NCBI GenBank assembly: GCA_014055525.1
Contig: WIAH01000011.1
Location: forward strand, 1-64,000
Reading direction: 5' to 3'
From: Nitrospira sp. CR1.3
GTDB lineage: Bacteria > Nitrospirota > Nitrospiria > Nitrospirales > Nitrospiraceae
Length of the DNA stretch: 64,000 bases
The notes below the pieces were generated by a model that ran no database searches, had not been told where the DNA came from, and worked only from the letters and a program-made list of their open reading frames with translations. The position numbers were made by a program, and so were the translations under genes. Positions 38,044 to 49,688 of the stretch are shown here, in pieces (the stretch's first letter is position 1; each line of letters opens with the position of its first letter).

Positions 38044-38412
38044 ATGAAGACGTTGCTGCAATCATGTGCTCTAGTCCTGACCGCCTTGCTGACCGGCTGT
38101 GCGACCGGACAGTACACGCCGTTGTCGGAGGCTGAGAACGATCAGGTCGAACAGCTCAGGGAAAACGCCTATCGCGTGGAATACCGGGTCAGCCCCTTCA
38201 CCCCCCAGGAGCAGTTGGATATATACCTTCGACGACGCTGCGCGGAGTTGACGCTTCGGGAAGGATATGATTATTTTCATCTGGGCCAGCGCTTTGATGT
38301 GCTGATGCTGTCCCGCCGCACGTCCATGACCGTGACAATGTTCAAAGGCGAAAAGCCGACAGGTTCCCTGGATCTCTATGACGCCAAGACTGTCTTGAGC
38401 GAGCATCCATGA
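38044..38412 (+). CDS. Small predicted lipoprotein
   Basis: 122 residues. The signal peptide ends LLTGC, a good lipobox. The body contains YLRRRCAELTLREGYDYFHL, reminiscent of small lipoproteins of the CC0125/CC1285 type, and a C-terminal beta-strand region. Function unknown. The ATG at 38044 has GGAG 7 bases upstream; the frame is open further upstream. It precedes a porin gene by 114 bases. Confidence 0.75.
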   Translation: MKTLLQSCALVLTALLTGCATGQYTPLSEAENDQVEQLRENAYRVEYRVSPFTPQEQLDIYLRRRCAELTLREGYDYFHLGQRFDVLMLSRRTSMTVTMFKGEKPTGSLDLYDAKTVLSEHP

Positions 38413-38526
38413 GTATCGACTGAATTCTTGAAGATCGACGGCGTGAGTCGTTGCGTTCATTTAGTGCTTGCGAGCATCGTTCGACTCTCCGGCCAGCGGA
38501 AGGCAAGGAAGACGTTGCGGCCTTGA

Positions 38527-39804
38527 ATGATACAAGCCCTTGTTCGAACCGTCACCTTCGGAATTGCCCTGGCGCTGTGTGGCTTTCCAGGTTTCGCCTT
38601 CGATGCCTTTGCCGAAGACCCCTCGGATGCACCGGTTGATCAACTGGAACATATTTCTCTGAGGCTGAAGCAAGCCGAGCAATCCATCGAACGGAAGCTC
38701 CTATGGGAGAAGCTGCGGCTCCACTTCTACGGATATCTCGACGGCTCCTATACGCAGAACTTCAACAACCCGTCCAATCGAATCAATCAACTGCGGATCT
38801 TTGACGTCAATTCCAACGAGTTGCGACCGAATCTCGCGCAGTTTGTATTGGGAAGAGAGGCGAAAGCGGATGGTGATTGGACAGACCGCACGGGATTCAA
38901 GGTGAAATTTAACGCCGGCCGCGATTCAGACTTCATCGGCGGCGTGAATCTCAGTACTTGGGCGGACTTCCAGGAATTCTTCGTGCAGTACATCGCGCCG
39001 GTCGGAACGGGATTGAAGCTGCAAGTTGGACAGAGCAACGGCCTTGTCGGATACGAAGTGGTGGAAAGCCCGTACAACGCGAACTATTCACGATCCTGGC
39101 TGTTTGGATTGGGGCAACCGTTCACCACGAGGGGATTCCGCGCAAGCTATGATTTCACTGACCAGCTTTCCTGGTCAGTGGGCGTCATTAATCACATCAA
39201 CAGCAATTTGTCGGACAATCGGGGAGACCCCTGGATTGAATCGGCCCTGACGGTAGCCTACTCCGAGAAGTTCAAGTTGACGCTCTATGGATTAGTCGGG
39301 TCCGGTTTGAACGCGGTTCCGGTCGGTTGGGGGAGTCTGCTGCTCGGGGGCGGCTACTTCTCCATTCAAGCGACCGAGCGGGCGTCCTTCGTCCTGGAAT
39401 CCTATTATGCCAACCAGATCAATAGCAGTACGATCAGTCAGGCGAAGAACGCGCGGTGGGACGGCGTGGCAGGCTATTTCATCTACGACCTGACGAAGCA
39501 GTGGGGCGTTCGCATCCGCGGGGAGATTTTCGAGGATCCCGGTGGATTTGCCTCCTGCGGCGGAACGACTGCCTATCAACCGAGGGCGAACGTGTGTTTC
39601 GGCGCGACTTCGACCAGTCCGGCATCACCGGTGGGCCAGACGCTGTGGGAGGTCACGTCCACCCTCCAGTACAAGCCGATCAGCTCTCTGATGACTCGCC
39701 TGGAATATCGCTATGACAAGTCCAACCAGAATGTCTTCCAGGTCGGAGGACGATCGACCAGTTACCAACCGACCCTCTCGTTCGAAGTGATCTATTTCTT
39801 CTGA
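38527..39804 (+). CDS. Predicted outer-membrane beta-barrel porin
   Basis: 425 residues. A signal peptide is followed by a short helix (about 35-60, HISLRLKQAEQSIERKLLWE) and many alternating beta-strands ending FEVIYFF, a standard barrel-assembly C terminus. It resembles BBP2/porin-2-type outer-membrane proteins. Substrate unknown; its position between urt and the urea channel suggests a nitrogen compound. The last 13 bases overlap the convergent channel gene. Confidence 0.8.
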   Translation: MIQALVRTVTFGIALALCGFPGFAFDAFAEDPSDAPVDQLEHISLRLKQAEQSIERKLLWEKLRLHFYGYLDGSYTQNFNNPSNRINQLRIFDVNSNELRPNLAQFVLGREAKADGDWTDRTGFKVKFNAGRDSDFIGGVNLSTWADFQEFFVQYIAPVGTGLKLQVGQSNGLVGYEVVESPYNANYSRSWLFGLGQPFTTRGFRASYDFTDQLSWSVGVINHINSNLSDNRGDPWIESALTVAYSEKFKLTLYGLVGSGLNAVPVGWGSLLLGGGYFSIQATERASFVLESYYANQINSSTISQAKNARWDGVAGYFIYDLTKQWGVRIRGEIFEDPGGFASCGGTTAYQPRANVCFGATSTSPASPVGQTLWEVTSTLQYKPISSLMTRLEYRYDKSNQNVFQVGGRSTSYQPTLSFEVIYFF

Positions 39805-40841
39805 GCCGCTCGATATCGCGCCAGATTGTCTTCCGGCGTCGTGGCATCGGCCGGCGCGACCAGGATCAGCGAAGGAAATCCGTTTCTGGCGAGAAGCATC
39901 AACCATGTGACGAAGACGAATGCGGATGTGAGAACCGGCATTCCGGACGGTTCCAGGAAAATGCCGAGTGAGGCCCACACTCTGGCGGATACGATCACGC
40001 CGATCACCGTGTAGATAAAACCTGGAATGTTCAACACCAGGAACGTGCCGCCGAGGGCCATCGCGGTCAGAGCGGCATTGTACCCGAATAGGCCGTCACG
40101 GATTGTGGCATCATGGGCTCCGTAGAGTACTGCGACACCCACTGCAAGCGTGGACCCGATGAGGGCCATCAGAGCGCCGATCCTGGTATTGACCGCGATC
40201 CCCATCAGAATGACAATTCCGGTCACCCAATTGTCCTGGAAAAAAATCTCCCCGATTCCCATGGTAATGCCGTGGAACCAGGTGATCCAGGTGTACTCCG
40301 GTCTCGGGCCCGAGAAATCCGAAGGCGAAGTCGGCTTGAGCGCGTTGGACACATCGATCGTAGAGAATTGCAGCAATGCTCCGAGAAAGAACCAGGTCGC
40401 CAAAACGAACGGCATGGTGAGGCCGGGAACCTTGTGCGGGCCGAACAGGGCGCCAAACGCCGGCATTGTCACTGTCGTGAAAGCGGCGGAGAGGACGATA
40501 TAGAGCCAGAGGTGCCAGTTTGGCATGTTTCCGGTCGTAAAGTTCTGGCTGGTGTAGGCCACCAGGGCGATGGCGATCAAGGCGCCGTTAAAACCGAAGA
40601 GCCCATCCTTGATCATGCCCTTGTCGGCTCTGAAGAACAGAGCGGTCACTGTGCTGACGATCGTACCGAACAGACAGACTGTGCCGTAAATCCAGGAATT
40701 GTAGAAAATCCCGGCCAGAATCACGGCTCCGGAGACCGGATTATTCTGAAAGACCACCTGGCCGATTCCGCGCAAGACCCAGTCGACGAATCCAAATGTG
40801 GGATGGTCTCGAAACTGATCTTGGAAAGCGGCGGGCGCCAC
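39792..40841 (-). CDS. Urea channel / urea transporter (UT family)
   Basis: 349 residues with about ten membrane helices in two repeats. Each half has a QVVFQNNPVSGAVILAGIF or EIFFQDNWVTGIVILMGIA motif, plus GLTMPFVLATW or PVLTSAFVFVTW, the selectivity-filter helices of UT/Yut proteins. It conducts urea passively across the inner membrane, complementing high-affinity UrtABCDE. GTG start with AAGGAGG 5 bases upstream. Divergent from ureA. Confidence 0.9.
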   Translation of the reverse strand: MAPAAFQDQFRDHPTFGFVDWVLRGIGQVVFQNNPVSGAVILAGIFYNSWIYGTVCLFGTIVSTVTALFFRADKGMIKDGLFGFNGALIAIALVAYTSQNFTTGNMPNWHLWLYIVLSAAFTTVTMPAFGALFGPHKVPGLTMPFVLATWFFLGALLQFSTIDVSNALKPTSPSDFSGPRPEYTWITWFHGITMGIGEIFFQDNWVTGIVILMGIAVNTRIGALMALIGSTLAVGVAVLYGAHDATIRDGLFGYNAALTAMALGGTFLVLNIPGFIYTVIGVIVSARVWASLGIFLEPSGMPVLTSAFVFVTWLMLLARNGFPSLILVAPADATTPEDNLARYRAAQKK

Positions 40842-40872
40842 GGAGGCCTCCTTTCGTTCATGGCCTGTGAGT

Positions 40873-40902
40873 GCGCTTGACAGGTGCTGAAATCGTAGAC
40901 TA
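40873..40902 (+). promoter_or_regulatory. Sigma-70-type promoter for ureABCFGD
   Basis: TTGACA (40873-40878) and TAGCAT (40897-40902) are spaced 18 bases apart. The leader is about 110 bases and has a G-rich hairpin (GGG, GGAAA, CCC at about 40951-40964). I found no AANGNN hexaloop pair here, unlike the other nitrogen units. Confidence 0.55.
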
Positions 40903-41017
40903 GCATCCGATTCCTCGCAACAAGATTCTGAGGGGATCCTGGTAGGGGGAAACCCATAGCGTACGACCTTCCCCGGCTTACGAAGGACGCCGGTAACGCT
41001 GCGATGAGGGAGGAATC

Positions 41018-41320
41018 ATGCATCTGACGCCAAGGGAACAGGAAAAACTGCTGATCTACACGGCTGGTCAGCTGGCCGCTGATCGCAAGAAGCGCGGCCT
41101 CAAACTCAACCATCCCGAAGCCGTGGCCTACCTCACTGCCGCCGTTCTGGAAGGCATTCGCGATGGCAAGACGGTATCCGAACTGATGACCTATGGAACG
41201 ACCCTGCTGTCTCGTAAGGATGTCATGCCCGGTGTGCCGGAGATGATTCACGAAATCATGGTCGAGGGGACGTTTCCGGACGGCACGAAGCTCGTCACCG
41301 TGCATGACCCGATCCGATAA
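41018..41320 (+). CDS. ureA: Urease gamma subunit
   Basis: 100 residues, standard UreA. It begins [20 protein letters not shown] and carries the [21 protein letters not shown] and [29 protein letters not shown] motifs. Structural subunit of the urease heterotrimer. Strong GGGAGGA ribosome-binding site. First gene of the urease operon. Confidence 0.97.
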   Translation: MHLTPREQEKLLIYTAGQLAADRKKRGLKLNHPEAVAYLTAAVLEGIRDGKTVSELMTYGTTLLSRKDVMPGVPEMIHEIMVEGTFPDGTKLVTVHDPIR

Positions 41321-41371
41321 CCGCACAGACGACTTCGCCGAATCTCGGCCCCATCTGTTCAGGAGGAAGAC

Positions 41372-41839
41372 ATGCCAAAAACCAAGAGAGGCCCCAAAGC
41401 TTCAAAGAAAAAGGGGGATTCACTGGCTGCGACCATCCGGGCTGAACTCGCCAGACCGGTAATTCCGGGAGAAATTCTCTTTGCGGCAGGCGACATCGAG
41501 ACCTTCAAGAATCGCGCAACCAAGGAATTGACGGTTAAGAATACAGCCGACCGGCCGATTCAAGTGGGTTCCCATTGCCATTTCTTCGAAGTGAATCGCG
41601 GGCTCATCTTCGACCGTGAGGAGGCGTTCGGATTTAAGCTCTGCATTCCTGCCGGCACTGCGGCGCGGTTCGAGCCCGGTGAGGAAAAGCGAGTCGCATT
41701 GGTCGCGCTGGCCGGCAAGCGCGCAGTCCACGGCATCAACGGCTTGACCGACGGCTCATTGGACGACGCACAGATCAAGACTCGAGCGTTGGCCCGCGCA
41801 GTTGAACGCGGATTCATCCGGAAAGGAGGGGCCCGGTGA
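41372..41839 (+). CDS. ureB: Urease beta subunit, extended
   Basis: 155 residues; typical UreB is about 100-110. The core ([22 protein letters not shown] to [19 protein letters not shown]) is intact, including [11 protein letters not shown] Lys-rich N-terminal extension of about 30 residues and a slightly longer C terminus are added. Overlaps ureC by 4 bases (GTGA). Confidence 0.95.
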   Translation: MPKTKRGPKASKKKGDSLAATIRAELARPVIPGEILFAAGDIETFKNRATKELTVKNTADRPIQVGSHCHFFEVNRGLIFDREEAFGFKLCIPAGTAARFEPGEEKRVALVALAGKRAVHGINGLTDGSLDDAQIKTRALARAVERGFIRKGGAR

Positions 41840-43563
41840 AGATTCCCCGAAAACAGTATGCGGATCTCTTTGGCCCGACGGTTGGCGACCGCGTTCGATT
41901 GGCTGATACGGATCTGTTGATCGAAATCGAAAAGGACTTTACGTCCTACGGGGATGAAGCCGTATTCGGTGGCGGGAAGGTCCTTCGCGACGGAATGGGT
42001 CAATCGTCCCGAGCCACGAACCGCGAAAGGGCGCTGGACACGGTCATCACCAATGCCCTGATTCTGGATTACTGGGGAATCGTCAAAGCGGATATTGGGA
42101 TCAAGGACGGGCGCATCGTCGGCATCGGCAAGGCAGGCAATCCCGATACGATGCCGAACGTCTCCCCTGGCATGGAGTGCGGAGCGGGAACGGAAGCGAT
42201 CTCAGCCGAAGGCTGTATCCTGACGGCAGGGGCGCTCGAAACGCACGTCCATTTTATTTGCCCGCAGCAATGCTGGGAAGCGCTTTCAGCAGGCATCACC
42301 ACGATGATCGGAGGAGGGACCGGGCCTGCCACCGGGACGAATGCGGTTACGTCAACGCCCGGTCCGTGGAACATCCATCGGATGCTCGAGGCGGCTGAAG
42401 GCATTCCGATGAATCTCGGATTCACCGGCAAGGGTAATTGCTCGTTACCCGATGCGTTGAACGAGCAGATCGAAGCCGGAGCGTTGGGGTTAAAGGTGCA
42501 TGAAGATTGGGGCTCGACGCCGGCCGCAATCGATAGCGCCTTGAGCGTCGCCGAACGGTACGATGTGCAGGTTGCGTTACACACGGACACCTTGAACGAA
42601 GCCGGTTTTGTCGAGGACACCGTCAAGGCCTTTAAGGGCCGGACGATCCACTCCTACCATACAGAAGGCGCCGGCGGAGGGCATGCGCCGGACATCATCA
42701 AGCTGTGCGGAGAGCCGAATGTGCTGCCCTCGTCGACCAATCCGACGATGCCGTTCACGGTGAACACGCTGGATGAGCATCTGGATATGCTGATCGTGTG
42801 TCACCACCTCAACAAGCGCGTTCCGGAGGATGTGGCCTTCGCCGAATCGCGCATTCGGCGGGAAACCATCGCCGCTGAGGATGTCCTGCACGACATGGGT
42901 GCGATCAGCATGATGTCCTCCGACACGCAGGCGATGGGGCGCATCGGAGAACTCATCATCAGGACCTGGCAGACCGCCCACAAGATGAAAGTGCAGCGAG
43001 GCCATTTGACGGAGCGCGGCATCCAATCCGGGAAGGGGCAGAACGACAACTTCCGCGCAAAGCGGTATGTGGCGAAGTACACGATCAATCCGGCGCTCTC
43101 CCATGGAGTTGCGCATGAGGTTGGCTCGATTGAAGTGGGGAAGGTGGCAGATCTGGTGATCTGGAAGCCCGCATTCTTCGGCATCAAGCCTGAGATGGTG
43201 TTGAAAAGCGGATTTATTGCCCAGGCGCAGATGGGCGATCCCAATGCCTCGATCCCGACGCCCGAGCCGATCATCAGCAGGCCGATGTTCGGGTCGTTCG
43301 GACGCGCGATCGCCAGCACCAGCCTCACCTTCATGTCGAAGGTCGCTCTGGAGCGAGACGTGCCGAAGAAACTCGGACTCGAACGTCGCGTGGCGGCGGT
43401 CAAGAATTGCCGCACGGTGAAGAAACGCGACCTCAAACTCAACGATGCACTTCCCAAGATCGAGGTCGATCCTGAAACCTATGTGGTCACCGCCGACGGT
43501 GTGCGTCTGACGTGCGAGCCGATCGTCGTGCAGCCGATGGCGCAGCGGTATTTTCTTTTTTAG
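41836..43563 (+). CDS. ureC: Urease alpha subunit (catalytic)
   Basis: 575 residues. All catalytic features are visible: HVH nickel ligands in [11 protein letters not shown], the carbamylated Lys and His in [10 protein letters not shown], His in [10 protein letters not shown] and [16 protein letters not shown], the flap Cys-His in [19 protein letters not shown], and Asp in [11 protein letters not shown]. It hydrolyses urea to ammonia and carbamate. GTG start inside the ureB stop. Confidence 0.98.
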   Translation: MKIPRKQYADLFGPTVGDRVRLADTDLLIEIEKDFTSYGDEAVFGGGKVLRDGMGQSSRATNRERALDTVITNALILDYWGIVKADIGIKDGRIVGIGKAGNPDTMPNVSPGMECGAGTEAISAEGCILTAGALETHVHFICPQQCWEALSAGITTMIGGGTGPATGTNAVTSTPGPWNIHRMLEAAEGIPMNLGFTGKGNCSLPDALNEQIEAGALGLKVHEDWGSTPAAIDSALSVAERYDVQVALHTDTLNEAGFVEDTVKAFKGRTIHSYHTEGAGGGHAPDIIKLCGEPNVLPSSTNPTMPFTVNTLDEHLDMLIVCHHLNKRVPEDVAFAESRIRRETIAAEDVLHDMGAISMMSSDTQAMGRIGELIIRTWQTAHKMKVQRGHLTERGIQSGKGQNDNFRAKRYVAKYTINPALSHGVAHEVGSIEVGKVADLVIWKPAFFGIKPEMVLKSGFIAQAQMGDPNASIPTPEPIISRPMFGSFGRAIASTSLTFMSKVALERDVPKKLGLERRVAAVKNCRTVKKRDLKLNDALPKIEVDPETYVVTADGVRLTCEPIVVQPMAQRYFLF

Positions 43564-43673
43564 GCTGGAGGCGCGTGGCGAGAGACAATAGGTGACAGGC
43601 TTCAAGGAATCTTTTCTCCGCTTGCCTCGCGCCCTTCGCCGATGACAAGAGCCACAAGGGCTCAACGTGACAC

Positions 43674-44357
43674 GTGAAGACCGTTGCTCTCATACAAGGC
43701 CTTCGCTTCGTCGACAGTTTTTTCCCTTCCGGAGGGTTTGCCTTCTCGTCGGGACTGGAGGCGGCGGTGAAGGATGGAGCGGTGAGAGATGTCAAGAGTT
43801 TCACGCGATATGTGGAAGATCTCCTCGTTCATGGAATCAGCCGGCGCGAAGCAGCCGTTGTGGCAGTCGCCCATCAGGCCGAGTCGACCGGCACGGTGAA
43901 AACCGTCTTGACGATTGATCGTGAGTTGGATGCGTTGAAAATTGGCCGCGAATCGCGACTGGCCAGTCGGCAGATGGGGAAACAGGTTGCCAGAGTAGCC
44001 GCCGAGCAGCTCCCCAGGGGACGACTATTGCGTCAATTTCACAATGCCATCGATGAGCGGCGCACTCCGGGACACTTTCCGGTCAGCGTCGGGCTCACGT
44101 TGGCAGGATGCGGTTGGTCGAGACAGGAAACTGTCTCGGCGTATCTGTATCAAACCGCGCAGGGCTTCGTATCCGCAGCGATGAAACTGCTTCCTGTCGG
44201 TCAGTTGGAAAGCCAACGTCTGTTAGGTCGATGGGCGTCGTTGATCGCGGATCTGAGCCTGGAACAGCCGCGCGAAGGCTTGGCGTCATGGTCTCCGGTC
44301 CAGGATATCTATGCGATGCGCCATGCGAGGCTGGAATCGCGGCTCTTCAGATCGTGA
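43674..44357 (+). CDS. ureF: Urease accessory protein UreF
   Basis: 227 residues. LRFVDSFFPSGGFAFSSGLEAAVKDGAV is the UreF signature. UreF acts with UreD and UreG in nickel insertion and checks GTPase-dependent activation. GTG start without a strong ribosome-binding site. The 110-base gap after ureC holds imperfect GC-rich repeats only. Confidence 0.92.
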   Translation: MKTVALIQGLRFVDSFFPSGGFAFSSGLEAAVKDGAVRDVKSFTRYVEDLLVHGISRREAAVVAVAHQAESTGTVKTVLTIDRELDALKIGRESRLASRQMGKQVARVAAEQLPRGRLLRQFHNAIDERRTPGHFPVSVGLTLAGCGWSRQETVSAYLYQTAQGFVSAAMKLLPVGQLESQRLLGRWASLIADLSLEQPREGLASWSPVQDIYAMRHARLESRLFRS

Positions 44358-44452
44358 AACATGGTCAATTTCAAGTTCAGCGGTTCGCATTACCCGTCGG
44401 GAACCAACGACTTGAAACAAGAAACTCGAAACGCGAAACGTCGTAAATTTTC

Positions 44453-44486
44453 GCGAGATGCGAGATACGCTTCACGAGGGACGAGG
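44453..44486 (+). repeat. CGAG-rich intergenic repeat before ureG
   Basis: A 33-34-base stretch matching 24 of 33 positions with 36887-36919 before urtE. Both abut the start of a downstream gene, and here the end of the repeat supplies the GAGG ribosome-binding sequence. Confidence 0.45.
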
Positions 44487-44491
44487 TTGTG

Positions 44492-45163
44492 ATGCACCGG
44501 GCGGATGATCATTTGAGTGGCAGCGGCCGGCCCAGAGCACGGCGCTCGCGCCGGATTCCGGTGATCGGCATCGGCGGTCCGGTCGGTTCCGGGAAAACCG
44601 CGCTCGTGGAAGCGCTCTGCCGGAGACTACGCGACCGATACAGCCTGGCCGTCGTCACGAACGACATCTTTACCAAGGAAGACGCGGAATTTCTCACGAG
44701 GAAAGGCGCGCTCCCTCAGGACAGGATTCTCGGAGTCGAAACCGGCGGCTGCCCCCATACCGCCATTCGGGAGGATGCGTCGCACAATCAGGAGGCGCTG
44801 GATGATCTGCTCAAGCGTCATCCCGAAGTCGAGTTGATGTTCGTCGAAAGCGGCGGCGACAACCTCGCCGCGACCTTCAGCCCGGAATTGGTCGACAGGG
44901 TCATTTACGTGATCGACGTGGCGGCAGGCGACAAGATTCCCCGGAAAGGCGGCCCCGGTATCACGCGCTCGGATCTGCTTGTCATCAACAAGATCGACCT
45001 TGCGCCGCACGTCGGCGCAGATCTCTCCATCATGGAGCGCGACAGCCGGCGCATGAGGGGCGATCTCCCCTTCATGTTTACCAACCTCCTGACCGGCGAA
45101 GGTCTTGATCGCGTGGTGACCTGGGTTGAACACTGCATCCCTCAGCATGCGCAGTCGAGCTGA
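44492..45163 (+). CDS. ureG: Urease accessory GTPase UreG
   Basis: 223 residues. The P-loop [13 protein letters not shown], nickel-binding region [17 protein letters not shown] (CPH motif) and [16 protein letters not shown] guanine motif are all present. UreG delivers nickel to apo-urease using GTP. ATG at 44492 chosen (GAGG 5 bases upstream); a GTG lies one codon earlier. UreE, the usual nickel donor, is not in the window. Confidence 0.96.
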   Translation: MHRADDHLSGSGRPRARRSRRIPVIGIGGPVGSGKTALVEALCRRLRDRYSLAVVTNDIFTKEDAEFLTRKGALPQDRILGVETGGCPHTAIREDASHNQEALDDLLKRHPEVELMFVESGGDNLAATFSPELVDRVIYVIDVAAGDKIPRKGGPGITRSDLLVINKIDLAPHVGADLSIMERDSRRMRGDLPFMFTNLLTGEGLDRVVTWVEHCIPQHAQSS

Positions 45164-46058
45164 CGGCGCGGTACCGCCGCGCGTGTCCACTTCAAAAACA
45201 AACCGTGAGGATGCGTCGACAGAATCCGTCGGGAGAGTCGGCGGCCTCACGCTCCGGTATGTCCTGAACGGGACGCGCACCGTCTTCGCGCGCACGAATG
45301 CCCAAACACCCTGGCATCTGCTGCCGCCGATCTATCTCGACGATTCCGGCGCGGCCTATACCCTCTTGTTGAACCCTTCCGGCGGTCTGGTGGGCGGGGA
45401 CCGCCTCGCGATCGACATGCATTTGGCCCCCTCGGCGCATGTGCTGATTTCTACGCCGTCCGCGAATCGGGTCTATCGGTCTCCTACTGAGGAGGCGGTT
45501 CAGGACATCGACGTTCACCTCGGAGCCGGGGCAAAGCTGGAGTGGTTTCCGGAACACACCATTCCTTTTGCGGGGTCGCGATTTCGCCAATCGATCAATG
45601 TGACGTTGGCGTCAGGAGCCACGGTCTTGTTGTGGGACGCCATCGCGTCCGGGCGGATCGCCAGCGGAGAACGCTGGGCCTTCTCCAGTTTGAACAACGA
45701 GATCCGGATCACGACGGCATCGGGGTCATCGTTGTTGGAACGATACCATCTCGCGCCTGCCAAGAAATCTGGAGCGGTCGGCCTGGCATCGAAATGGGAT
45801 TACGTTGCTTCGCTGTTCATCGTGGGCGATGGAATAGCCGACGCTCTCTGGAATGTTCTGGAAGCTGAGATCAGTTCGATCCTTGACGAGCGCCCGGGAC
45901 ATCTGCTCGGCGGCGTTTCCCGGCCGGCGCTCCCCGGCCTGGCAATCAAGCTGGTCGCACGGTCCGCTCCGGACCTCACCGCTGTATGTAACGCGCTTTG
46001 GGCGGCCGTTCGCAGGGTCGTATGGGGCTTGCTCCCTCCGGCATTGCGAAAACATTGA
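45147..46058 (+). CDS. ureD: Urease accessory protein UreD
   Basis: About 303 residues. [27 protein letters not shown] and [20 protein letters not shown] are typical UreD/UreH motifs. It is the scaffold that binds urease first during activation. ATG at 45147 lies in the ureG end; a TTG at 45126 is a possible earlier start. Last urease gene; the next unit has its own leader. Confidence 0.92.
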   Translation: MRSRADGAVPPRVSTSKTNREDASTESVGRVGGLTLRYVLNGTRTVFARTNAQTPWHLLPPIYLDDSGAAYTLLLNPSGGLVGGDRLAIDMHLAPSAHVLISTPSANRVYRSPTEEAVQDIDVHLGAGAKLEWFPEHTIPFAGSRFRQSINVTLASGATVLLWDAIASGRIASGERWAFSSLNNEIRITTASGSSLLERYHLAPAKKSGAVGLASKWDYVASLFIVGDGIADALWNVLEAEISSILDERPGHLLGGVSRPALPGLAIKLVARSAPDLTAVCNALWAAVRRVVWGLLPPALRKH

Positions 46059-46083
46059 CGGGACCGGAAGCTCCGGAAACAAT

Positions 46084-46112
46084 TTGACAGGCTCGGCGGC
46101 TGAATGTTACCG
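46084..46112 (+). promoter_or_regulatory. Candidate promoter for the nadE leader
   Basis: A perfect TTGACA (46084-46089) is followed 17 bases later by TTACCG (46107-46112), a poor -10. The distance to the first leader hairpin (about 16 bases) resembles that in the porin-urt unit, which supports the call. Confidence 0.4.
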
Positions 46113-46127
46113 TGTCGCCGGCTCGTC

Positions 46128-46184
46128 GGAGACAACGGAGTCTCCTATCACGTTTAATCACCTGACTCACGGACAATGACGTCC
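46128..46184 (+). promoter_or_regulatory. ANTAR-target leader, tandem hexaloop hairpins (nadE-amt-gln)
   Basis: P1: stem GGAGAC (46128-46133) with GTCTCC (46140-46145) closes the loop AACGGA. P2: stem GGAC (46171-46174) with GTCC (46181-46184) closes the loop AATGAC. Both loops fit A1/G4. The linker is 25 bases. The 3' arm of P2 is the start of the terminator stem, so the folds are alternative. Confidence 0.8.
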
Positions 46185-46222
46185 TCGGCTCTTTTCATGA
46201 GAGTCTGAGGGCGTTTTTTTTT
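46179..46222 (+). terminator. Intrinsic terminator abutting the nadE start
   Basis: A stem of about 14 bp (46179-46192 with 46200-46214, one bulged T, two G-U) and a short loop are followed by nine T residues ending 4 bases before the ATG. The nadE gene has no separate ribosome-binding site. GAGGG in the terminator 3' arm (46207-46211) is the only candidate and would be hidden when the stem forms. Confidence 0.85.
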
Positions 46223-46226
46223 ACCT

Positions 46227-48002
46227 ATGCGAACCTTTCGCATTGCCATGGTCCAGATGAACCCCACCGTCGGAAACCTGGACGGCAACGTCCGGCAGAT
46301 CATCGGCTGGCTGCGCGAGGCACGCAAGGCCAAGCCGGATCTCGTCGCATTTCCTGAACTGGCGATAACAGGTTACCCGCCGGAAGATCTTCTCTTGAAG
46401 CCGCAGTTCGTCGAAGACAACAGGCGCGCTCTCAACGAGGTCGCTCGCGCCTGCCGGGATCTGGTGGCGGTCGTCGGCTATGTGGGCCATGGAAGTATGC
46501 CGGAGCAGAAAGAAGCACAGTCCTCCGTCGTGCCGGCCGGCCGGCATGAATTGTATAACGCCGCTGCCGTCATCGCCGGAGGTCGGCTCGTGACGACCTA
46601 CGCAAAATGGTATCTGCCCAATTATGGCGTCTTCGATGAAAGCCGCTACTTTCACCCAGGGCGTCGCCTCCCGCTGGTGACGGTGAACGGTACAGTCGTG
46701 GCTGTGAACATCTGCGAAGATATCTGGCTACCCGAGGGTCCCACCCGCCGGCAGGCCGCGGCCGGGGCGGAGATCATCGTCAACATCAACGCCTCGCCGT
46801 TCCACGTCGGGAAAAGCCGCTCGCGGGAGCAGATGCTGGCGACCCGCGCGAGGGACAATCGAGTGATCGTGACCTATACCAATACCGTCGGCGGGCAGGA
46901 CGAACTGGTGTTCGACGGTCATAGCGTGATCCTGGACCATACCGGTGATCTCATCGCGCGGGCCAAGGGATTCGAAGAGGACCTGTTGGTGGCCGACCTG
47001 AACGTCGAATCGGTGACGAGGGCGAGGGTGGCGCAGGCAAGAAAACCGGGGGTGGCCGGAAAGACCGCGGCCTCAGTCGATCGGTTCGCGCTGAAAGCCC
47101 GGCCTTCGCAGAAACGCGTCCGCATCGTTCCCGCGAGCGGATCACTCGCCGATCCCTTGGATGAAGTGTATCAGGCGCTCACGTTGGGTGTGCGTGACTA
47201 CGTCAGGAAGAACTGGTTCAAACGGGTCGTGATCGGGCTCAGCGGCGGCATCGACTCTGCTTTGACGGCTGTCATTGCGGTGGATGCGCTGGGAGCGGAC
47301 AACGTCCTGGGCGTGTTCATGCCGTCGCCGTACACGTCGCGTGAAAGCCGCGACGATACGCGCGAACTGGTTCGCCGGCTCGGTATTCAGATGAAGTCCA
47401 TGCCGATCACTCCGGCGTTCAAGTCCTATCTCGCCACGCTCCGGGAGGTGTTCCAAGGCGCGAAAGTGGATACGACGGAAGAGAATCTGCAGGCCCGCAT
47501 CCGCGGGAATCTGTTGATGGCCTTGTCGAACAAATTCGGCCACCTGGTCCTGACGACCGGCAACAAGAGCGAAATGAGCGTCGGCTATGCCACCTTGTAC
47601 GGTGATATGGCAGGCGGCTTTGCCGTCATCAAGGATGTGCCGAAGACCATGGTCTATGCATTGGCGCAACGACGGAATCGGCAAGGGGAGAGCGCGGTGA
47701 TTCCCAAACGGATACTCGATCGCCCGCCGACGGCTGAACTCCGGCCGGACCAAAAAGACGAGGACAGTCTCCCGCCCTATGCAGTGCTCGATCCGATCTT
47801 GAAGGCCTATGTCGAGGACGACCGCTCTGTGGATGAAATGGTCGGAATGGGATTTGACCGGAAGACCGTACTACGGGTTGTCGCGCTCGTCGATCGCAGT
47901 GAGTATAAACGACGTCAGGCTCCTGTTGGCATCAAGATCACGCATCGGGGGTTGGGCAAGGATCGTCGGATGCCGATCACCAACGGGTATCGCGGCGTAT
48001 AG
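46227..48002 (+). CDS. nadE: Glutamine-dependent NAD(+) synthetase
   Basis: 591 residues. The N-terminal nitrilase-type glutaminase has its Glu-Lys-Cys triad in FPELAITGYPPED, AKWYLPNYGVFDE and NICEDIW. The C-terminal synthetase has the PP-loop GLSGGIDSALTAVIA. It converts nicotinate adenine dinucleotide to NAD using glutamine nitrogen. It heads an operon with amt, PII, glnD and glnA, so its expression is tied to nitrogen status through the ANTAR-type leader. The start fits the family N terminus (IAMVQMNPTVGNLDGN). Confidence 0.95.
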   Translation: MRTFRIAMVQMNPTVGNLDGNVRQIIGWLREARKAKPDLVAFPELAITGYPPEDLLLKPQFVEDNRRALNEVARACRDLVAVVGYVGHGSMPEQKEAQSSVVPAGRHELYNAAAVIAGGRLVTTYAKWYLPNYGVFDESRYFHPGRRLPLVTVNGTVVAVNICEDIWLPEGPTRRQAAAGAEIIVNINASPFHVGKSRSREQMLATRARDNRVIVTYTNTVGGQDELVFDGHSVILDHTGDLIARAKGFEEDLLVADLNVESVTRARVAQARKPGVAGKTAASVDRFALKARPSQKRVRIVPASGSLADPLDEVYQALTLGVRDYVRKNWFKRVVIGLSGGIDSALTAVIAVDALGADNVLGVFMPSPYTSRESRDDTRELVRRLGIQMKSMPITPAFKSYLATLREVFQGAKVDTTEENLQARIRGNLLMALSNKFGHLVLTTGNKSEMSVGYATLYGDMAGGFAVIKDVPKTMVYALAQRRNRQGESAVIPKRILDRPPTAELRPDQKDEDSLPPYAVLDPILKAYVEDDRSVDEMVGMGFDRKTVLRVVALVDRSEYKRRQAPVGIKITHRGLGKDRRMPITNGYRGV

Positions 48003-48023
48003 GTTCGTGCGAGAGGAGGCGGT

Positions 48024-49680
<1,657 letters not shown>

Positions 49681-49688
49681 CGTCGATC

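Noticed and set aside
40842-41017. ANTAR-type leader before ureA
   Set aside because: I looked for paired AANGNN hexaloops in the 145-base leader and found none; only a G-rich hairpin is visible.
46084-46226. Idea that the nadE hairpin is only the terminator of the urease operon
   Set aside because: The T-run abuts the nadE start, a TTGACA box lies upstream, and two AANGNN hexaloop hairpins precede it, so a regulated leader explains it better; it may still stop urease read-through.
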